Shown: piece after piece, positions 21,138 to 29,352 of the stretch
How the letters are laid out: each line of letters starts with the position of its first letter
Position numbering within the stretch: position 1 is the first letter of the stretch
Assembly: GCF_900059565.1 (NCBI RefSeq)
Contig: NZ_FIZW01000002.1
Location: forward strand, 806,001-870,000
DNA: 64,000 nt
Origin: Murdochiella massiliensis
Lineage (GTDB): Bacteria; Bacillota; Clostridia; Tissierellales; Peptoniphilaceae
Reading direction: 5' to 3'
Notes under the pieces: generated by a model
The model's input: only the letters and a program-made list of their open reading frames with translations
The model's database searches: none
What the model was told of the DNA's origin: nothing
Program-made: the position numbers and the translations under genes

Positions 21138-22915
21138 ACTCTTGTAATAACTGTTTCCCTATTCAGCTTTGCTTTTCCTTTTCGCTTCATATAGCTTTCT
21201 ATGTCAAATAAATTTTTCTTGTCATAGTCCTCAAGCAGCTTATAGTTCTTATGCTTTGTAATATCGAATTTATCCGATAGAAAAGGTCTGACACCACGAA
21301 GCTGAAAAATACATTTACCACCGTCCATGACTGTAATTTCATCTTGGCTCATAAGTTCCTTGCCTGTCTTTTGATAATTAAGTCCAAAACTCTTTTGATT
21401 ACTCCTTGTTTCCGATGTGTTATATAAATCTATCGTTTCTTTTCCCAGTGTTTCGGAAAGTTCCTTTAATGTGGTCTTTTCCTTGCCACCAAGAAACAAG
21501 GTACTATCACAGTTGCCCACAATTGTGTCAGCATTATCTTTATAGATTGCCTTTAGCTGAGATTGTGCTTGAAGAATTATACTTGCTGATATTTCTCTGG
21601 AACGGATTGTCGCTATCAGTTTTTCAAACTTTGGAATTAAGCCGATGTTTGCAAACTCGTCAAGTAGACATCTTACATGAACAGGTAATCTTCCTCCATA
21701 CACATCATCTGCCTTATCACATAACAAGTTAAATAGCTGAGAATACATAATAGATACCACAAAGTTAAAAGTATCATCTGTATCGGAGATGATAACAAAG
21801 AGTGCTGTCTTTCTATCTCCCAGTGTATCAAGCTCAAGTTCATCTTCACTCATTAGTTCTCTGAGCTCTCTTATGTCAAAAGGGGCAAGTCTTGCTCCAC
21901 AAGATATTAGAATAGACTTGGCAGTTTTTCCAGCAGCCAATTTGTACTTTTTATATTGCTTCACCGCAAAGTGTGTCGGTTCTTTCTTTTCCAATGCTTC
22001 AAAGAGTCTATCAATCGGATTCATGTAGGTTTCATCATCTTCTCTTACCTCTGAAGCGTCTATCATATCAAGTAGTGTTGCAAAGTTCTTTTCTTCTCTT
22101 GGAGCCTCATACCAGATGTAGCCGATAAGTGCCGTATAGTAGAGTTTCTCAGCTTTAACCCAAAAGTCCTCACCTGCTTTTTCTCCCTCGCCCTTCGTGT
22201 TTGCGATAATTGTCTGAACAAGCTTTAGAATATCTTTTTCAGAACGAATATATGCAAAAGGATTGTATTTCATGGATTTTTTGAAGTTTATGGTATTTAG
22301 AATTTTAATCTCATAGCCATTATCTTCAAGCATCTTGCCACACTCAAGGACTATTGTTCCTTTAGGATCGGTCACGCAATATGACGAGTGCATTTGCATT
22401 AAGTTCGGTTTTACATAAAATCTTGTCTTTCCGGAGCCTGAACCACCTATAACCAAAACATTTTTATTTCTTGCATACTTTGGATTAGCTGGTCTGCCGT
22501 TCATAGTTAATCGTTCTGTTTGTGTAAGCAAGATATTGTTCTGGAATTTTTCATCCATGTATGGTTCTATATCTTTTCTCGTTCCCCATCTTGCTGAACC
22601 ATACTCTTTTCCCTGTCTGAACTTTTTTGCATTTTTGCCTTTGCTGTAGACAATGAATTTAATTAAAGCTGCTACTCCTATGCCTATTAGAATGTCAGTT
22701 GGATGAATGCTTGGAATAAAGCTGATGGTGTTAAGCTCTAATATCCCTTGAAAGATTTTGTCTATTACATCGCCACCAGTATAGGCTCGTATATGGTGAG
22801 AGAAGATATTGCCAACATAGAAAAATGCAAGATAGGGAATGTTCTGCTTTAGAAACTTTGCCTTATCCTGCACCTTAAACAAGCCTTTGATGTCCTTTAG
22901 TATTTTCTCTATCAT
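21131..22915 (-). CDS. VirD4-like coupling ATPase (CD1115 type)
   Basis: A 594-aa type IV coupling protein. Two hydrophobic segments near residues 25-42 and 70-88 anchor it. Walker A, VIGGSGSGKTRFYVKPN, lies near 155; CVTDPKGTIV near 185 and LLDEFANIG near 425 (Walker B) are TraG/VirD4 motifs. FLGGKEKTTLKELSETLG near 490 is also typical. It should bring the relaxosome to the channel and pump the DNA. Its ATG overlaps the stop of the PcfB gene (ATGA). A hairpin terminator follows. Confidence 0.95.
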   Translation of the reverse strand: MIEKILKDIKGLFKVQDKAKFLKQNIPYLAFFYVGNIFSHHIRAYTGGDVIDKIFQGILELNTISFIPSIHPTDILIGIGVAALIKFIVYSKGKNAKKFRQGKEYGSARWGTRKDIEPYMDEKFQNNILLTQTERLTMNGRPANPKYARNKNVLVIGGSGSGKTRFYVKPNLMQMHSSYCVTDPKGTIVLECGKMLEDNGYEIKILNTINFKKSMKYNPFAYIRSEKDILKLVQTIIANTKGEGEKAGEDFWVKAEKLYYTALIGYIWYEAPREEKNFATLLDMIDASEVREDDETYMNPIDRLFEALEKKEPTHFAVKQYKKYKLAAGKTAKSILISCGARLAPFDIRELRELMSEDELELDTLGDRKTALFVIISDTDDTFNFVVSIMYSQLFNLLCDKADDVYGGRLPVHVRCLLDEFANIGLIPKFEKLIATIRSREISASIILQAQSQLKAIYKDNADTIVGNCDSTLFLGGKEKTTLKELSETLGKETIDLYNTSETRSNQKSFGLNYQKTGKELMSQDEITVMDGGKCIFQLRGVRPFLSDKFDITKHKNYKLLEDYDKKNLFDIESYMKRKGKAKLNRETVITRVQ

Positions 22916-23397
22916 AGGCTCTGCTCCTTTTGCTTGTTCTTGATTTTATCTTTAGAAACAGAATTTTTAGCCATTTCCTTAAACTTCTCAATGTTTTTAT
23001 GAATAGATTCTTTCCTTTCCGTTTTCTTTTCTGATTCTGAAAGGGCGTGCTTAAATGCTTTGTCCATCACTTTCATATCTTTTGCTTGAAAGAACACTGA
23101 GTATTTACCTGATTCTTTATCTTTCATTACCGAAAACTTAACTCCATATCTGTTCAGTTCTTTTTTCAGTTCCTTCAATTCTGTTTCTTCTACTGGTATC
23201 TCTTCAAGCTGTCCCTTTTTAACCATATCTTTTAGTTTTACTTCATTCCCTTTACTCCCAACGAGCTTTTCAAGTCCACCGATTTTTTCTGATTCTTTCA
23301 GTAACTTCCTTATCAAATCCAAAAGTATCTTGCCTGTTACTTTGCAGGCTCTCACTTCCATGTTGAGCGTTTTTCTTGCAATTTCTTCATTAATCAA
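22912..23397 (-). CDS. PcfB family protein (DUF3801)
   Basis: A 161-aa protein. N-terminal INEEIARKTLNMEVRACKVTG and the later VKFSVMKDKESGKYSVFFQA match PcfB/DUF3801 proteins, which in enterococcal pCF10 transfer assist docking of the relaxosome at the coupling protein PcfC. The C-terminal 40 residues are Lys-rich. It overlaps its neighbours by 4 bases on each side (dnaC-like upstream, virD4 downstream), so the three are one translational unit. Confidence 0.87.
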   Translation of the reverse strand: MINEEIARKTLNMEVRACKVTGKILLDLIRKLLKESEKIGGLEKLVGSKGNEVKLKDMVKKGQLEEIPVEETELKELKKELNRYGVKFSVMKDKESGKYSVFFQAKDMKVMDKAFKHALSESEKKTERKESIHKNIEKFKEMAKNSVSKDKIKNKQKEQSL

Positions 23398-24245
23398 GTT
23401 CTCTCACCTCCGTTCAGTAATCTATCTTTATTGCGAGTTAGCTTATCTCTTTGAATAAACTTTCTGAAATCCTCACCTACAACCATAACGGGAATACACA
23501 TTTCAATAATTCTTGAATAGATTCTTTGATATTCAACACTGTCCTTGCAGTTTTGAATTGTGTCGTAGGAAAGATTTGTTGTGAAAATTGTTGGTTTCTG
23601 TTTTAGGTACCTGCTATTGACAATGTTATATACCTGCTCTTTAGCATAGCTTGTATCCCTTTCAATTCCCAAGTCATCTAAGATAAGAACGGAAGTATTT
23701 ACAAGGGATTCAATATATGCGTTTTTATCAAAATCAAAACCTCCCTTTTGCAGTTCATTGATAATTTGTGCAAAATTTCTTATCTTAACACCTATTCGAT
23801 ACTCTTTAATTAAGGCATTGGCGATACAGCATGCAAGATAGGTCTTACCGCTTCCTACAGAGCCGTAAAATAACAGTCCGATATTTTCTTTTTTCATTTC
23901 CTCATAGTCTTTGACAAAGTTTTTAGCAATGATCAGGCTTTTATTTTCTTCTCCCTGATAGTTTTCAAAGGTATATGACCATTGAATAATAGAGTTAAAG
24001 CAGCTACTTTTTAATCGTTCAATCTCTATCTGCTTTTGTCTTTCTTTTTCTCTTGCCTCTCTATCTCTATCGCATTTGCAAGAAATCTTAAATATCCTCT
24101 TACTGCCAAAAAACTCCATCACTTTTCCATCTTTTCTTTCGTGGCAGACTTTGCAATATGCGTGTCCATCTTTGATATATTCTTTTTCAGAATCATAGGC
24201 AAATTCTACATCCTCTATCATTATTTTTTCCAATTCTCTTTTCAT
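23394..24245 (-). CDS. DnaC/IstB-like ATPase of the ICE replication module
   Basis: A 283-aa AAA+ protein. A CKVCHERKDG segment near 33 and CKCD near 56 suggest a small zinc-binding N-terminus as in other DnaC-like proteins. Walker A, LLFYGSVGSGKTYLACCIAN, lies near 125; Walker B, SVLILDDLGIERD, near 188; FTTNLSYDTIQ near 223 is sensor-like. Such proteins load the replicative helicase or assist the RepA initiator. It overlaps repA by 4 bases. In this element class the repA-dnaC pair supports extrachromosomal replication after excision. Confidence 0.9.
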   Translation of the reverse strand: MKRELEKIMIEDVEFAYDSEKEYIKDGHAYCKVCHERKDGKVMEFFGSKRIFKISCKCDRDREAREKERQKQIEIERLKSSCFNSIIQWSYTFENYQGEENKSLIIAKNFVKDYEEMKKENIGLLFYGSVGSGKTYLACCIANALIKEYRIGVKIRNFAQIINELQKGGFDFDKNAYIESLVNTSVLILDDLGIERDTSYAKEQVYNIVNSRYLKQKPTIFTTNLSYDTIQNCKDSVEYQRIYSRIIEMCIPVMVVGEDFRKFIQRDKLTRNKDRLLNGGERT

Positions 24246-25021
24246 AAATGTTCTCCTTTGTTATATTCTTCCCATGTCGGGACATTTGATGTTTTCGGCT
24301 GCTTGCTTTTGCCCTGATCTTTATAAAACCAAGAAAGGATCGTCGCTTTATGGTCTTTATAGGTCTTTCCGGTGCTTTTGATATATGCAGATAAGCGTTC
24401 AATGTAATTATCAAGCTGTGCATTTAGTTTAATTTGTAAATCAGAAATATCTTCATCAGTTAAAAATACATTTTGAAATGTTCCAAGTCCGTTTTCGCAA
24501 AAACTATATTCTCTCTTACTATACTTACTCTTATTATTCTCTATATAGTTAGAGTCAACATTTTTAACTTCCTGAAGTTCATTTTCTTTACTTCTGAGGT
24601 CAACATCTTTTACTTCTGAAGTAAAGTTTTTTGACTTCTGAAAGTCATTTCCTTTTGCTTGAAATACACTCATAAAGTCTTTTACATAAATGATATTAGG
24701 TTTTCCAAGTCCAAGCCTTACTCTTTCAATCAGTCCGATTCCTTTTTTACTGTCTAACTCATCCAATGTTTTTATGGCTGTCGGCTTTGAGATATTTCTT
24801 CTTCTCATAATTTCTTCAACGGTAAAATAGATAAATACTCTATTTTCTTTGTCTATCCAGTTATTCTTAAAAGATATTCCCGTTCGTTTTAGAAGCATGG
24901 AATAAAGGATAATTGCCTCTGCTGACAACCCCTTAAATTCTTCTCCATCAACTAATATCTCCGGTACTTTAAGAAAATTAAATCTCTCTGCTTCACGATT
25001 ATAGAAATAGTCAAAGTCCAT
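24242..25021 (-). CDS. Replication initiator, RepA N-terminal family
   Basis: A 259-aa protein starting at ATG 25021 behind GGAAGGAGGTGAAGCG; 23 further in-frame upstream residues lack a ribosome site and span a hairpin. Residues about 1-110 are the RepA_N domain (FYNREAERFNFLKVPEIL, LSAEAIILYSMLLKRTGISF, then a winged-helix RRRNISKPTAIKTLDEL). The middle is polar and variable; the C-terminal 70 residues (SAYIKSTGKTYKDHKATILSW) resemble the C-terminal helper region of such initiators. It is the first gene of the minus-strand replication-transfer operon. Confidence 0.9.
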   Translation of the reverse strand: MDFDYFYNREAERFNFLKVPEILVDGEEFKGLSAEAIILYSMLLKRTGISFKNNWIDKENRVFIYFTVEEIMRRRNISKPTAIKTLDELDSKKGIGLIERVRLGLGKPNIIYVKDFMSVFQAKGNDFQKSKNFTSEVKDVDLRSKENELQEVKNVDSNYIENNKSKYSKREYSFCENGLGTFQNVFLTDEDISDLQIKLNAQLDNYIERLSAYIKSTGKTYKDHKATILSWFYKDQGKSKQPKTSNVPTWEEYNKGEHL

Positions 25022-25052
25022 CGCTTCACCTCCTTCCAAAAAATTTGCAAAG

Positions 25053-25078
25053 AAAAAGACGATAGTTTTTCTATCGCC
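25053..25078 (-). terminator. Hairpin with T5 tract upstream of repA
   Basis: On the minus strand GGCGATAG pairs with CTATCGTC (one G-U), five-base A loop, followed by TTTTT, about 30 bases before repA. It fits the pattern of hairpins just upstream of several ICE genes. Confidence 0.55.
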
Positions 25079-25127
25079 TTTGGTTACCATTTTGATGAAA
25101 TTTTTTAAATCATAAGAATAGAATCTG

Positions 25128-25748
25128 TTAAATCACTTTTTGAGCAATCATCACACCAATCGGTGCAAGACCTCCATGTGCCAATTTCATTTCAACTACT
25201 GAAAATCCATATTCTTTAATAAAATCTTCAAATTCCTTTTTATCCCATTCTTGATACATCTTAAATCCTAAAATAGACATCAAACTTTTTATCATTTTTC
25301 TTTGTTTTCCCTCTTTCCATAGAAAAGTCGGGGCGAACAAAGTCCCATTAGGTTTTAACACCCTATATATTTCTTTCATCGCCTCATCCGGTTTAGGCAT
25401 AATATGAAGTGCATTAGCAATTAACACACAATCAAATTTTTCATGCGAATAGGATAATGCTACTGCATCGGCTGTTTCAAATGTAAGATTTTCGTATTCC
25501 CCACGCTTTTTAGCTTCCTTAATCATTTGTTCGGAAAAATCTGTGCCAATCCAACTTTTCGTATGCTTTGAAAGATTAAACGATAATTGTCCTGAGCCAC
25601 AAGCAAGTTCAAGCACCTCCATGTCTTTATTCAAATGAGGACGAATGTATTCGCAAACTTTATCATATACTCCTTTGTCTTTTTTCATGAAAGGAGCATA
25701 TAGCTTAGCAAATTTATCCCAAAATTTTTTATTGCTTTTATCAATCAT
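25128..25748 (-). CDS. Class I SAM-dependent methyltransferase, likely ICE cargo
   Basis: A 206-aa protein with motif I VLELACGSGQLSFNL near 44-58, an acidic residue after strand 2 (WIGTDFSEQMI near 68), motif II DCVLIANALHIMPKPDEA near 105 and LKPNGTLFAPTFLW near 128. This is the UbiE/Methyltransf_11 type; the substrate cannot be told. AAAGGAGCG precedes ATG 25748. It lies between the element end and repA, a usual cargo position. Whether it modifies a drug, a lipid or a small metabolite is unknown. Confidence 0.8.
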   Translation of the reverse strand: MIDKSNKKFWDKFAKLYAPFMKKDKGVYDKVCEYIRPHLNKDMEVLELACGSGQLSFNLSKHTKSWIGTDFSEQMIKEAKKRGEYENLTFETADAVALSYSHEKFDCVLIANALHIMPKPDEAMKEIYRVLKPNGTLFAPTFLWKEGKQRKMIKSLMSILGFKMYQEWDKKEFEDFIKEYGFSVVEMKLAHGGLAPIGVMIAQKVI

Positions 25749-25793
25749 TTCAACGCTCCTTTAAATATAAAAATGATCCTATCAATCTTTATA

Positions 25794-25870
25794 TTGAGTC
25801 TATTTTCTCATTGATACCTTGCAAGAAAGGAATAATAGCTGTTCCTATACCAAGTAGAAATGTCATAAAT
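25794..25870 (-). pseudogene. Possible remnant of a membrane-protein C-terminus or short hydrophobic peptide
   Basis: In the AT-rich gap between rlmD and the methyltransferase gene, a 25-codon frame from ATG about 25868 reads MTFLLGIGTAIIPFLQG and then INEKIDSI before a stop. The pattern looks like the last helix of a membrane protein. No ribosome site is convincing and an upstream stop is close, so I regard it as decayed cargo or chance. Confidence 0.25.
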
Positions 25871-25898
25871 GCAGAAAGTCATATGCTGTCATTCTTTT

Positions 25899-27620
25899 CT
25901 ATTCAATCATTTTGAAGTGTCTCAAGGCATCCATGATAGCTTCTTCTTTTTCAGGTGTACACTGTGGAATAATTTGTTTCTCCTTTTTAGACTTGTTGTA
26001 ATGTTCTCGTAATTCTATTCCACATTTCCTCTTTATCTGTGCAATATATAATGTCGGAACTTTTAATTCAAATTTATTCCAAACATATTCTTTGATTTGA
26101 GCATATGTTGCCTTACTTTCAGCACTGGTCAAATCAAGCTCATCCAGCTCAATTTCAATATTTATATGCTTATCGACATCAAGTTTGGACAAAAGTGCTA
26201 CCGTCTCCACATGCTTCGTCCGCGGAAACTGGTCAAAGGCAACCACTTGCTCCACACGGTAGCCGCCGGCAGTGAAGAGAGAAAGGTCATGAACCTGGGT
26301 GGTGGGATTGCAGGAGATGTAGACGATGCGCTCCGGGGCGGCGGCGAGAAGGTGGGCGATGGCCTTGGGATGAATGCCCTGGCGGGGCGGATCGAGAAGG
26401 ACAACGTCGGGACGATCGCCGATGTCGGCAAGACGGGTAAGCTCGGCAAGGACATCTGCAGCGACAAAGCGCACGTTCGCAAGACCGTTGCGTTGACAGG
26501 CTTCACGGGCTTTTTCGACGGCTTCCTCCACAATCTCGACGCCGATGACGCGCTGGGCGCGTGAAGCTGCAATTTGCGCGAGGGTTCCCGTGCCGGAATA
26601 GAGATCGTAGACGGTCTTTCCGCGCAGATCGCCGGCAAGGTCAAGTGCCTTGGAATAGAGGTTCTTGGCGCCCATGACGTTGGGCTGAAAAAAGGAAAAC
26701 GGCCCCACGTGAAACGAGAGGTCAAAAAGGCGCTCCTCAAGATAAGAACGTCCTTCTAGAAGATCGAGGGCATCCGCCTGCACCACGTCCGCAACGCTAT
26801 CATTGGTCGTGTGGAAGACGCTGACGAGGCGCATCGAAAGAGAAAGGCTGCGCAGTAGGCGCAGAAATTCCGTCGTGTCGAGCGCCGTCCAGTCGTGCTC
26901 CGAGGTCGTTACAAGATTGACCATCAGCTCCCCCGTCGTAAGGGCTGCACGCAGCACCAGATGGCGCAAATAGCCACTCTTCTTCGCACGATGATAGAAT
27001 GTCCACTCGCGCTCACGGCAAAAACGCTCCACCGCCTTGCGCAAAGAATTAAAGTCCTCCGGGACGATATTGCACAGCGGCGTCGGCAAAATGTCATAAA
27101 AATGGCCCGGACGATGAAGCCCCAGCGTCAGCGGCCCTCCGGGCGTGCTGTCGCCGAAGGTATACTCCATCTTGCTGCGATAACCTTCCAGCAACGGACT
27201 GCGATAGAGGGAAATGGCGGAAGAAAGTCCCAGCGGCGCATACAACTCCCGCAGCTGCCGACTTTTCAGCAACAGCTCCGTTTCCACGCTGATACTCTGG
27301 TAATTGCAGCCTCCGCAGATCCCTGCCTGTGGGCAAGTCGGACGATGTTCCATGGACGACGGTGCCAGCAGCTGCAAAGGCACCACCTCGCGTACCCCGG
27401 CATGCGAGCGCTTCACGCGGCAACGCCAAATCTGCCCCGGCAAGCCACCCTTCATGCGCATGGGCGCGACGGCTTCGCGTTTGCTGTGATCCACGGGCAG
27501 CTCCAGCATCTCCCCCACCGGATCATGCGGAATCGGCGACAGCACCACGCCACTCGCTCGATCGGGATACGCCAGCTCTTCAATTCGCACGTCCACCACC
27601 GGATGTTTTTTCTTCGTCAT
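25899..27620 (-). CDS. rlmD: 23S rRNA (uracil-5)-methyltransferase RlmD with ICE-derived C-terminal tail
   Basis: A 573-aa protein. ATG 27620 is chosen because GGAAGGAAGGGACG precedes it. The iron-sulfur cysteines lie in CPQAGICGGCNYQ near 103-115; SAM motif VYDLYSGTGTLAQIA lies near 340; VVLLDPPRQGIHPKAI near 410; the catalytic-cysteine segment VYISCNPTTQ near 440. It methylates U1939-type positions in 23S rRNA. Residues 1-474, up to KHVETV, are encoded by GC-rich DNA. Residues 475-573, including IEIELDELDLTSAE and YIAQIKRKCGIELREHYN, are encoded by AT-rich DNA. The known use of the rum 3' end as an ICE target and this compositional break suggest that insertion replaced the native 3' end with an element-borne coding tail. 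Confidence 0.9.
   Translation of the reverse strand: MTKKKHPVVDVRIEELAYPDRASGVVLSPIPHDPVGEMLELPVDHSKREAVAPMRMKGGLPGQIWRCRVKRSHAGVREVVPLQLLAPSSMEHRPTCPQAGICGGCNYQSISVETELLLKSRQLRELYAPLGLSSAISLYRSPLLEGYRSKMEYTFGDSTPGGPLTLGLHRPGHFYDILPTPLCNIVPEDFNSLRKAVERFCREREWTFYHRAKKSGYLRHLVLRAALTTGELMVNLVTTSEHDWTALDTTEFLRLLRSLSLSMRLVSVFHTTNDSVADVVQADALDLLEGRSYLEERLFDLSFHVGPFSFFQPNVMGAKNLYSKALDLAGDLRGKTVYDLYSGTGTLAQIAASRAQRVIGVEIVEEAVEKAREACQRNGLANVRFVAADVLAELTRLADIGDRPDVVLLDPPRQGIHPKAIAHLLAAAPERIVYISCNPTTQVHDLSLFTAGGYRVEQVVAFDQFPRTKHVETVALLSKLDVDKHINIEIELDELDLTSAESKATYAQIKEYVWNKFELKVPTLYIAQIKRKCGIELREHYNKSKKEKQIIPQCTPEKEEAIMDALRHFKMIE
26186..26213. other. Probable ICE attachment site in the 3' part of rlmD
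   Basis: On the minus strand the CATGTGGAGACGGTAGC segment encodes the conserved HVETVA of RlmD. GC-rich chromosome lies on one side and AT-rich element DNA on the other. The 3' end of rum/rlmD at HVETV is a known ICE integration hot spot. The exact core cannot be set without the other end of the element. Confidence 0.65.
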
Positions 27621-27756
27621 CGTCCCTTCCTTCCTGTTCCCTCCCATTATAGCGGATTCGAGAGGTGCTTCGTTCGGAAATGCCATGGGCATAAATCAGT
27701 CAGAATGGTGTAACGTAGCGACGTATGAATCGACCGCGACGGCGTATGGATTGGGC

Positions 27757-27960
27757 GGGAAAGGGGATGGCGATGATGCGAGATGGCGCGGCATGAAGCG
27801 TGGTGTGGTGCGGGATGGCGGAGCGGCAGGATGACGCGGTGCGGCAGGAACGCGTGCTAAGTTGGGCGACATGGAGGGCATGGCGGGAAGGGGATGGTGA
27901 TGATACGAGATGGCGCGGCATGGAGCGTGGTGTGGTACGGGATGGCGGAGCAGCCGGATG
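27757..27960 (+). repeat. Pair of about 76-bp direct repeats in a long gene-poor gap
   Basis: Bases 27757-27833 and 27885-27960 are nearly identical (both run from GGGAA-GGGGATGG through GAGATGGCGCGGCATG to GATGGCGGAGC). The frames across them on both strands are Arg/Pro/His-rich and look like chance. No gene is seen between the rlmD start (27620) and 28708. Confidence 0.75.
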
Positions 27961-28081
27961 CGCCTGCATGATGGAACGCGAATGGCGGAGCGGCAGCGCA
28001 GCAAAATTGAGGCAACGACGGAGACCGATTTTGTCGGCACTGGCTTATAGCAAGAGAAGCGTTTTGCGCCCGCAATTTCAC

Positions 28082-28480
28082 TTTTTGAATTTTGGAACAC
28101 AACGTTTTCGCGTTAAAGCCGGAAAACTGTATCCCTTTTTTGCACTTTCTGAAATTGCGGACACAAGTTCATGCTTCTTTAGCCAGCATTCATGTCCCTT
28201 TTTTGCGTTTTTCGTGATTTCGGACACGGTTAATGCGTTCAAGTCGATAAAGCGTGTCCCTTTTTTGCGTTTTTCGCGTTTTCGGACACGATTTTACTCG
28301 ATCAAGCCAGATTACTGTATCCTTTTTTTGTGCTTTATGGAATTACGGACACAAATCTATGCTTTATTTGCCAATTTTGTATCCTTCTTTTTCGTTTTTC
28401 GCGTTTTCGGACACAGTTTTACTCGATCAAGCCAGATTACTGTGTCCTTTTTTTGCGCTTTATGGAATTACGGACACAAT
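28082..28480 (+). repeat. Alternating TGTCC / GGACA array, period about 62.5 bp
   Basis: GGACAC occurs at 28159, 28222, 28284, 28347, 28409 and 28472 (spacing 63, 62, 63, 62, 63), with a degenerate GGAACAC at 28094. Its inverted partner TGTCC or TATCC occurs 29 bases before each one (28130, 28193, 28255, 28318, 28380, 28443). Between partners lies a T-rich TTTTTTGCG stretch. Units 3 and 5 also share ACTCGATCAAGCCAGATTAC, so there is a 125-bp higher-order unit. Confidence 0.85.
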
Positions 28481-28539
28481 ATACCGTATTTTCCTAACCG
28501 CTATATGCGTCGTCAAAACAAAATAGACGTTTATATAAC

Positions 28540-28690
28540 ATCGCGGCGCCAAAGCGCCAGAAGGAGCCGGCCTGCGGCCGGCGGATCAGAACGCCGCCCG
28601 AAGGCGGCTCCTCTTCGGCAATAGCGCCGCCAACGGTGGTTCCAGCGGCGCTCCTTCTGCAAATCGTGCTGCCAGCAGTGATTCCTGCGG
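28540..28690 (+). repeat. GC-rich palindromic (REP-like) block A
   Basis: Contains GCCGGCCTGCGGCCGGC (perfect dyad), GCCGCCCGAAGGCGGC and GCGCCGCC...GGCGGCGC-type pairs. Bases 28561-28617 recur almost unchanged at 29406-29459 and in part at 60979-61026. The block lies just after the toxin gene. Confidence 0.8.
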
Positions 28691-28707
28691 CGCTCTGCTT
28701 AGCCATA

Positions 28708-29037
28708 TTAGTCACTCATGCGATGAAGAGCGTCAAGTTGATCTCGTCTTGCATAAATAAAATTGAGAACATAAACAGTTTGTGATGCATAATCAATACG
28801 ATAGTAAACTAAAGTGTTTTTGGCTACGAGCCGTCGAATTCCACGCGTATGCCAAGGTTCATCTTCGACCAGGGGAAATCCTTCCGGAATGTAGGAAAGT
28901 CGTTCGATTTCTTGCCGAAGAAAATGGATGTATTGTTTTGCCGTCATCGGCGCCTGCAAGATATAAGCAATATATTCTCGTAATTCTCGTAAATCTTTCT
29001 CTGCATCCGGAGTAAGAAGTACGTTGAAGCTCTGCAT
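28708..29037 (-). CDS. RelE/ParE family toxin
   Basis: A 109-aa protein with LTPDAEKDLRELREYIAYIL at 8-27 and the C-terminal GIRRLVAKNTLVYYRID followed by VYVLNFIYARRD, the usual RelE/ParE fold pattern with basic residues near the end. RelE members cleave mRNA at the ribosome and ParE members poison gyrase; the sequence does not decide between them. The ATG follows the antitoxin stop directly (TAAATG), so the two genes are translationally coupled. Base composition is lower in GC than the flanks, which suggests acquisition. Confidence 0.88.
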   Translation of the reverse strand: MQSFNVLLTPDAEKDLRELREYIAYILQAPMTAKQYIHFLRQEIERLSYIPEGFPLVEDEPWHTRGIRRLVAKNTLVYYRIDYASQTVYVLNFIYARRDQLDALHRMSD

Positions 29038-29331
29038 TTACAACTCGCTCTCGAGTTCATCAAAAACAGATGGATACGGCCTGCCTTCTTCTGCAACAGA
29101 CTGTTCATAGCTATGCAGCAATTTTGCGGAAAGCTCATCCTCATGCATCTCATCCTGCGTCCTCAAAGTCGTAGGTAAAGATAACGCAAAAGGAATGCCG
29201 CGCTGAAAAATAATCTGGCGGTATAGTGAATTAATCACCACAGAAACCGGGATGCCCAGCTTATTAAGAATGTCTTCTGCCTGCATTTTGACCTCATTTT
29301 CAACACGAACACTAACGGTTGCATCTTTCAT
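29038..29331 (-). CDS. RelB/DinJ family antitoxin
   Basis: A 97-aa protein. The N-terminal ATVSVRVENEVKMQAEDIL followed by LGIPVSVVINSLYRQIIFQ is the ribbon-helix-helix domain of RelB/DinJ antitoxins, which binds its own operator. Residues 50-97 are acidic and presumably wrap the toxin. GAGGAGGTGATGGGTC precedes the ATG. The promoter-operator just upstream supports autoregulation. Confidence 0.9.
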   Translation of the reverse strand: MKDATVSVRVENEVKMQAEDILNKLGIPVSVVINSLYRQIIFQRGIPFALSLPTTLRTQDEMHEDELSAKLLHSYEQSVAEEGRPYPSVFDELESEL

Positions 29332-29352
29332 GACCCATCACCTCCTCTTTAA

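Larger units (their letters stand above)
1..26213. mobile_element. Tn1549/CTn-type integrative conjugative element, right-hand part
   Basis: The stretch is AT-rich and carries, all on the minus strand, the conserved gene order of Tn1549-like and Clostridioides difficile CTn elements: RepA, DnaC-like ATPase, PcfB, VirD4, SSB, Maff2, VirB6-like, PrgI, VirB4, CD1108-like hydrolase, DUF4315, CD1107-like protein, TopB and a giant methylase-helicase. Family knowledge assigns these to a type IV secretion system of Gram-positive elements. The right end is placed where composition changes inside rlmD, near 26,186-26,213. The left end, relaxase and integrase lie outside the window, so size and integrase type are unknown. 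The only candidate cargo seen is a methyltransferase at 25,128-25,748. Confidence 0.9.

Noticed and set aside
25128..25748. Antibiotic-resistance rRNA methyltransferase (Erm-like)
   Set aside because: The motifs are those of UbiE-type small-molecule methyltransferases; the NLPY-like motif of Erm enzymes is absent.
26895..27713. 272-codon plus-strand frame opposite rlmD
   Set aside because: It lies antisense to the catalytic part of RlmD and is His/Arg/Gln-rich, a by-product of high GC.
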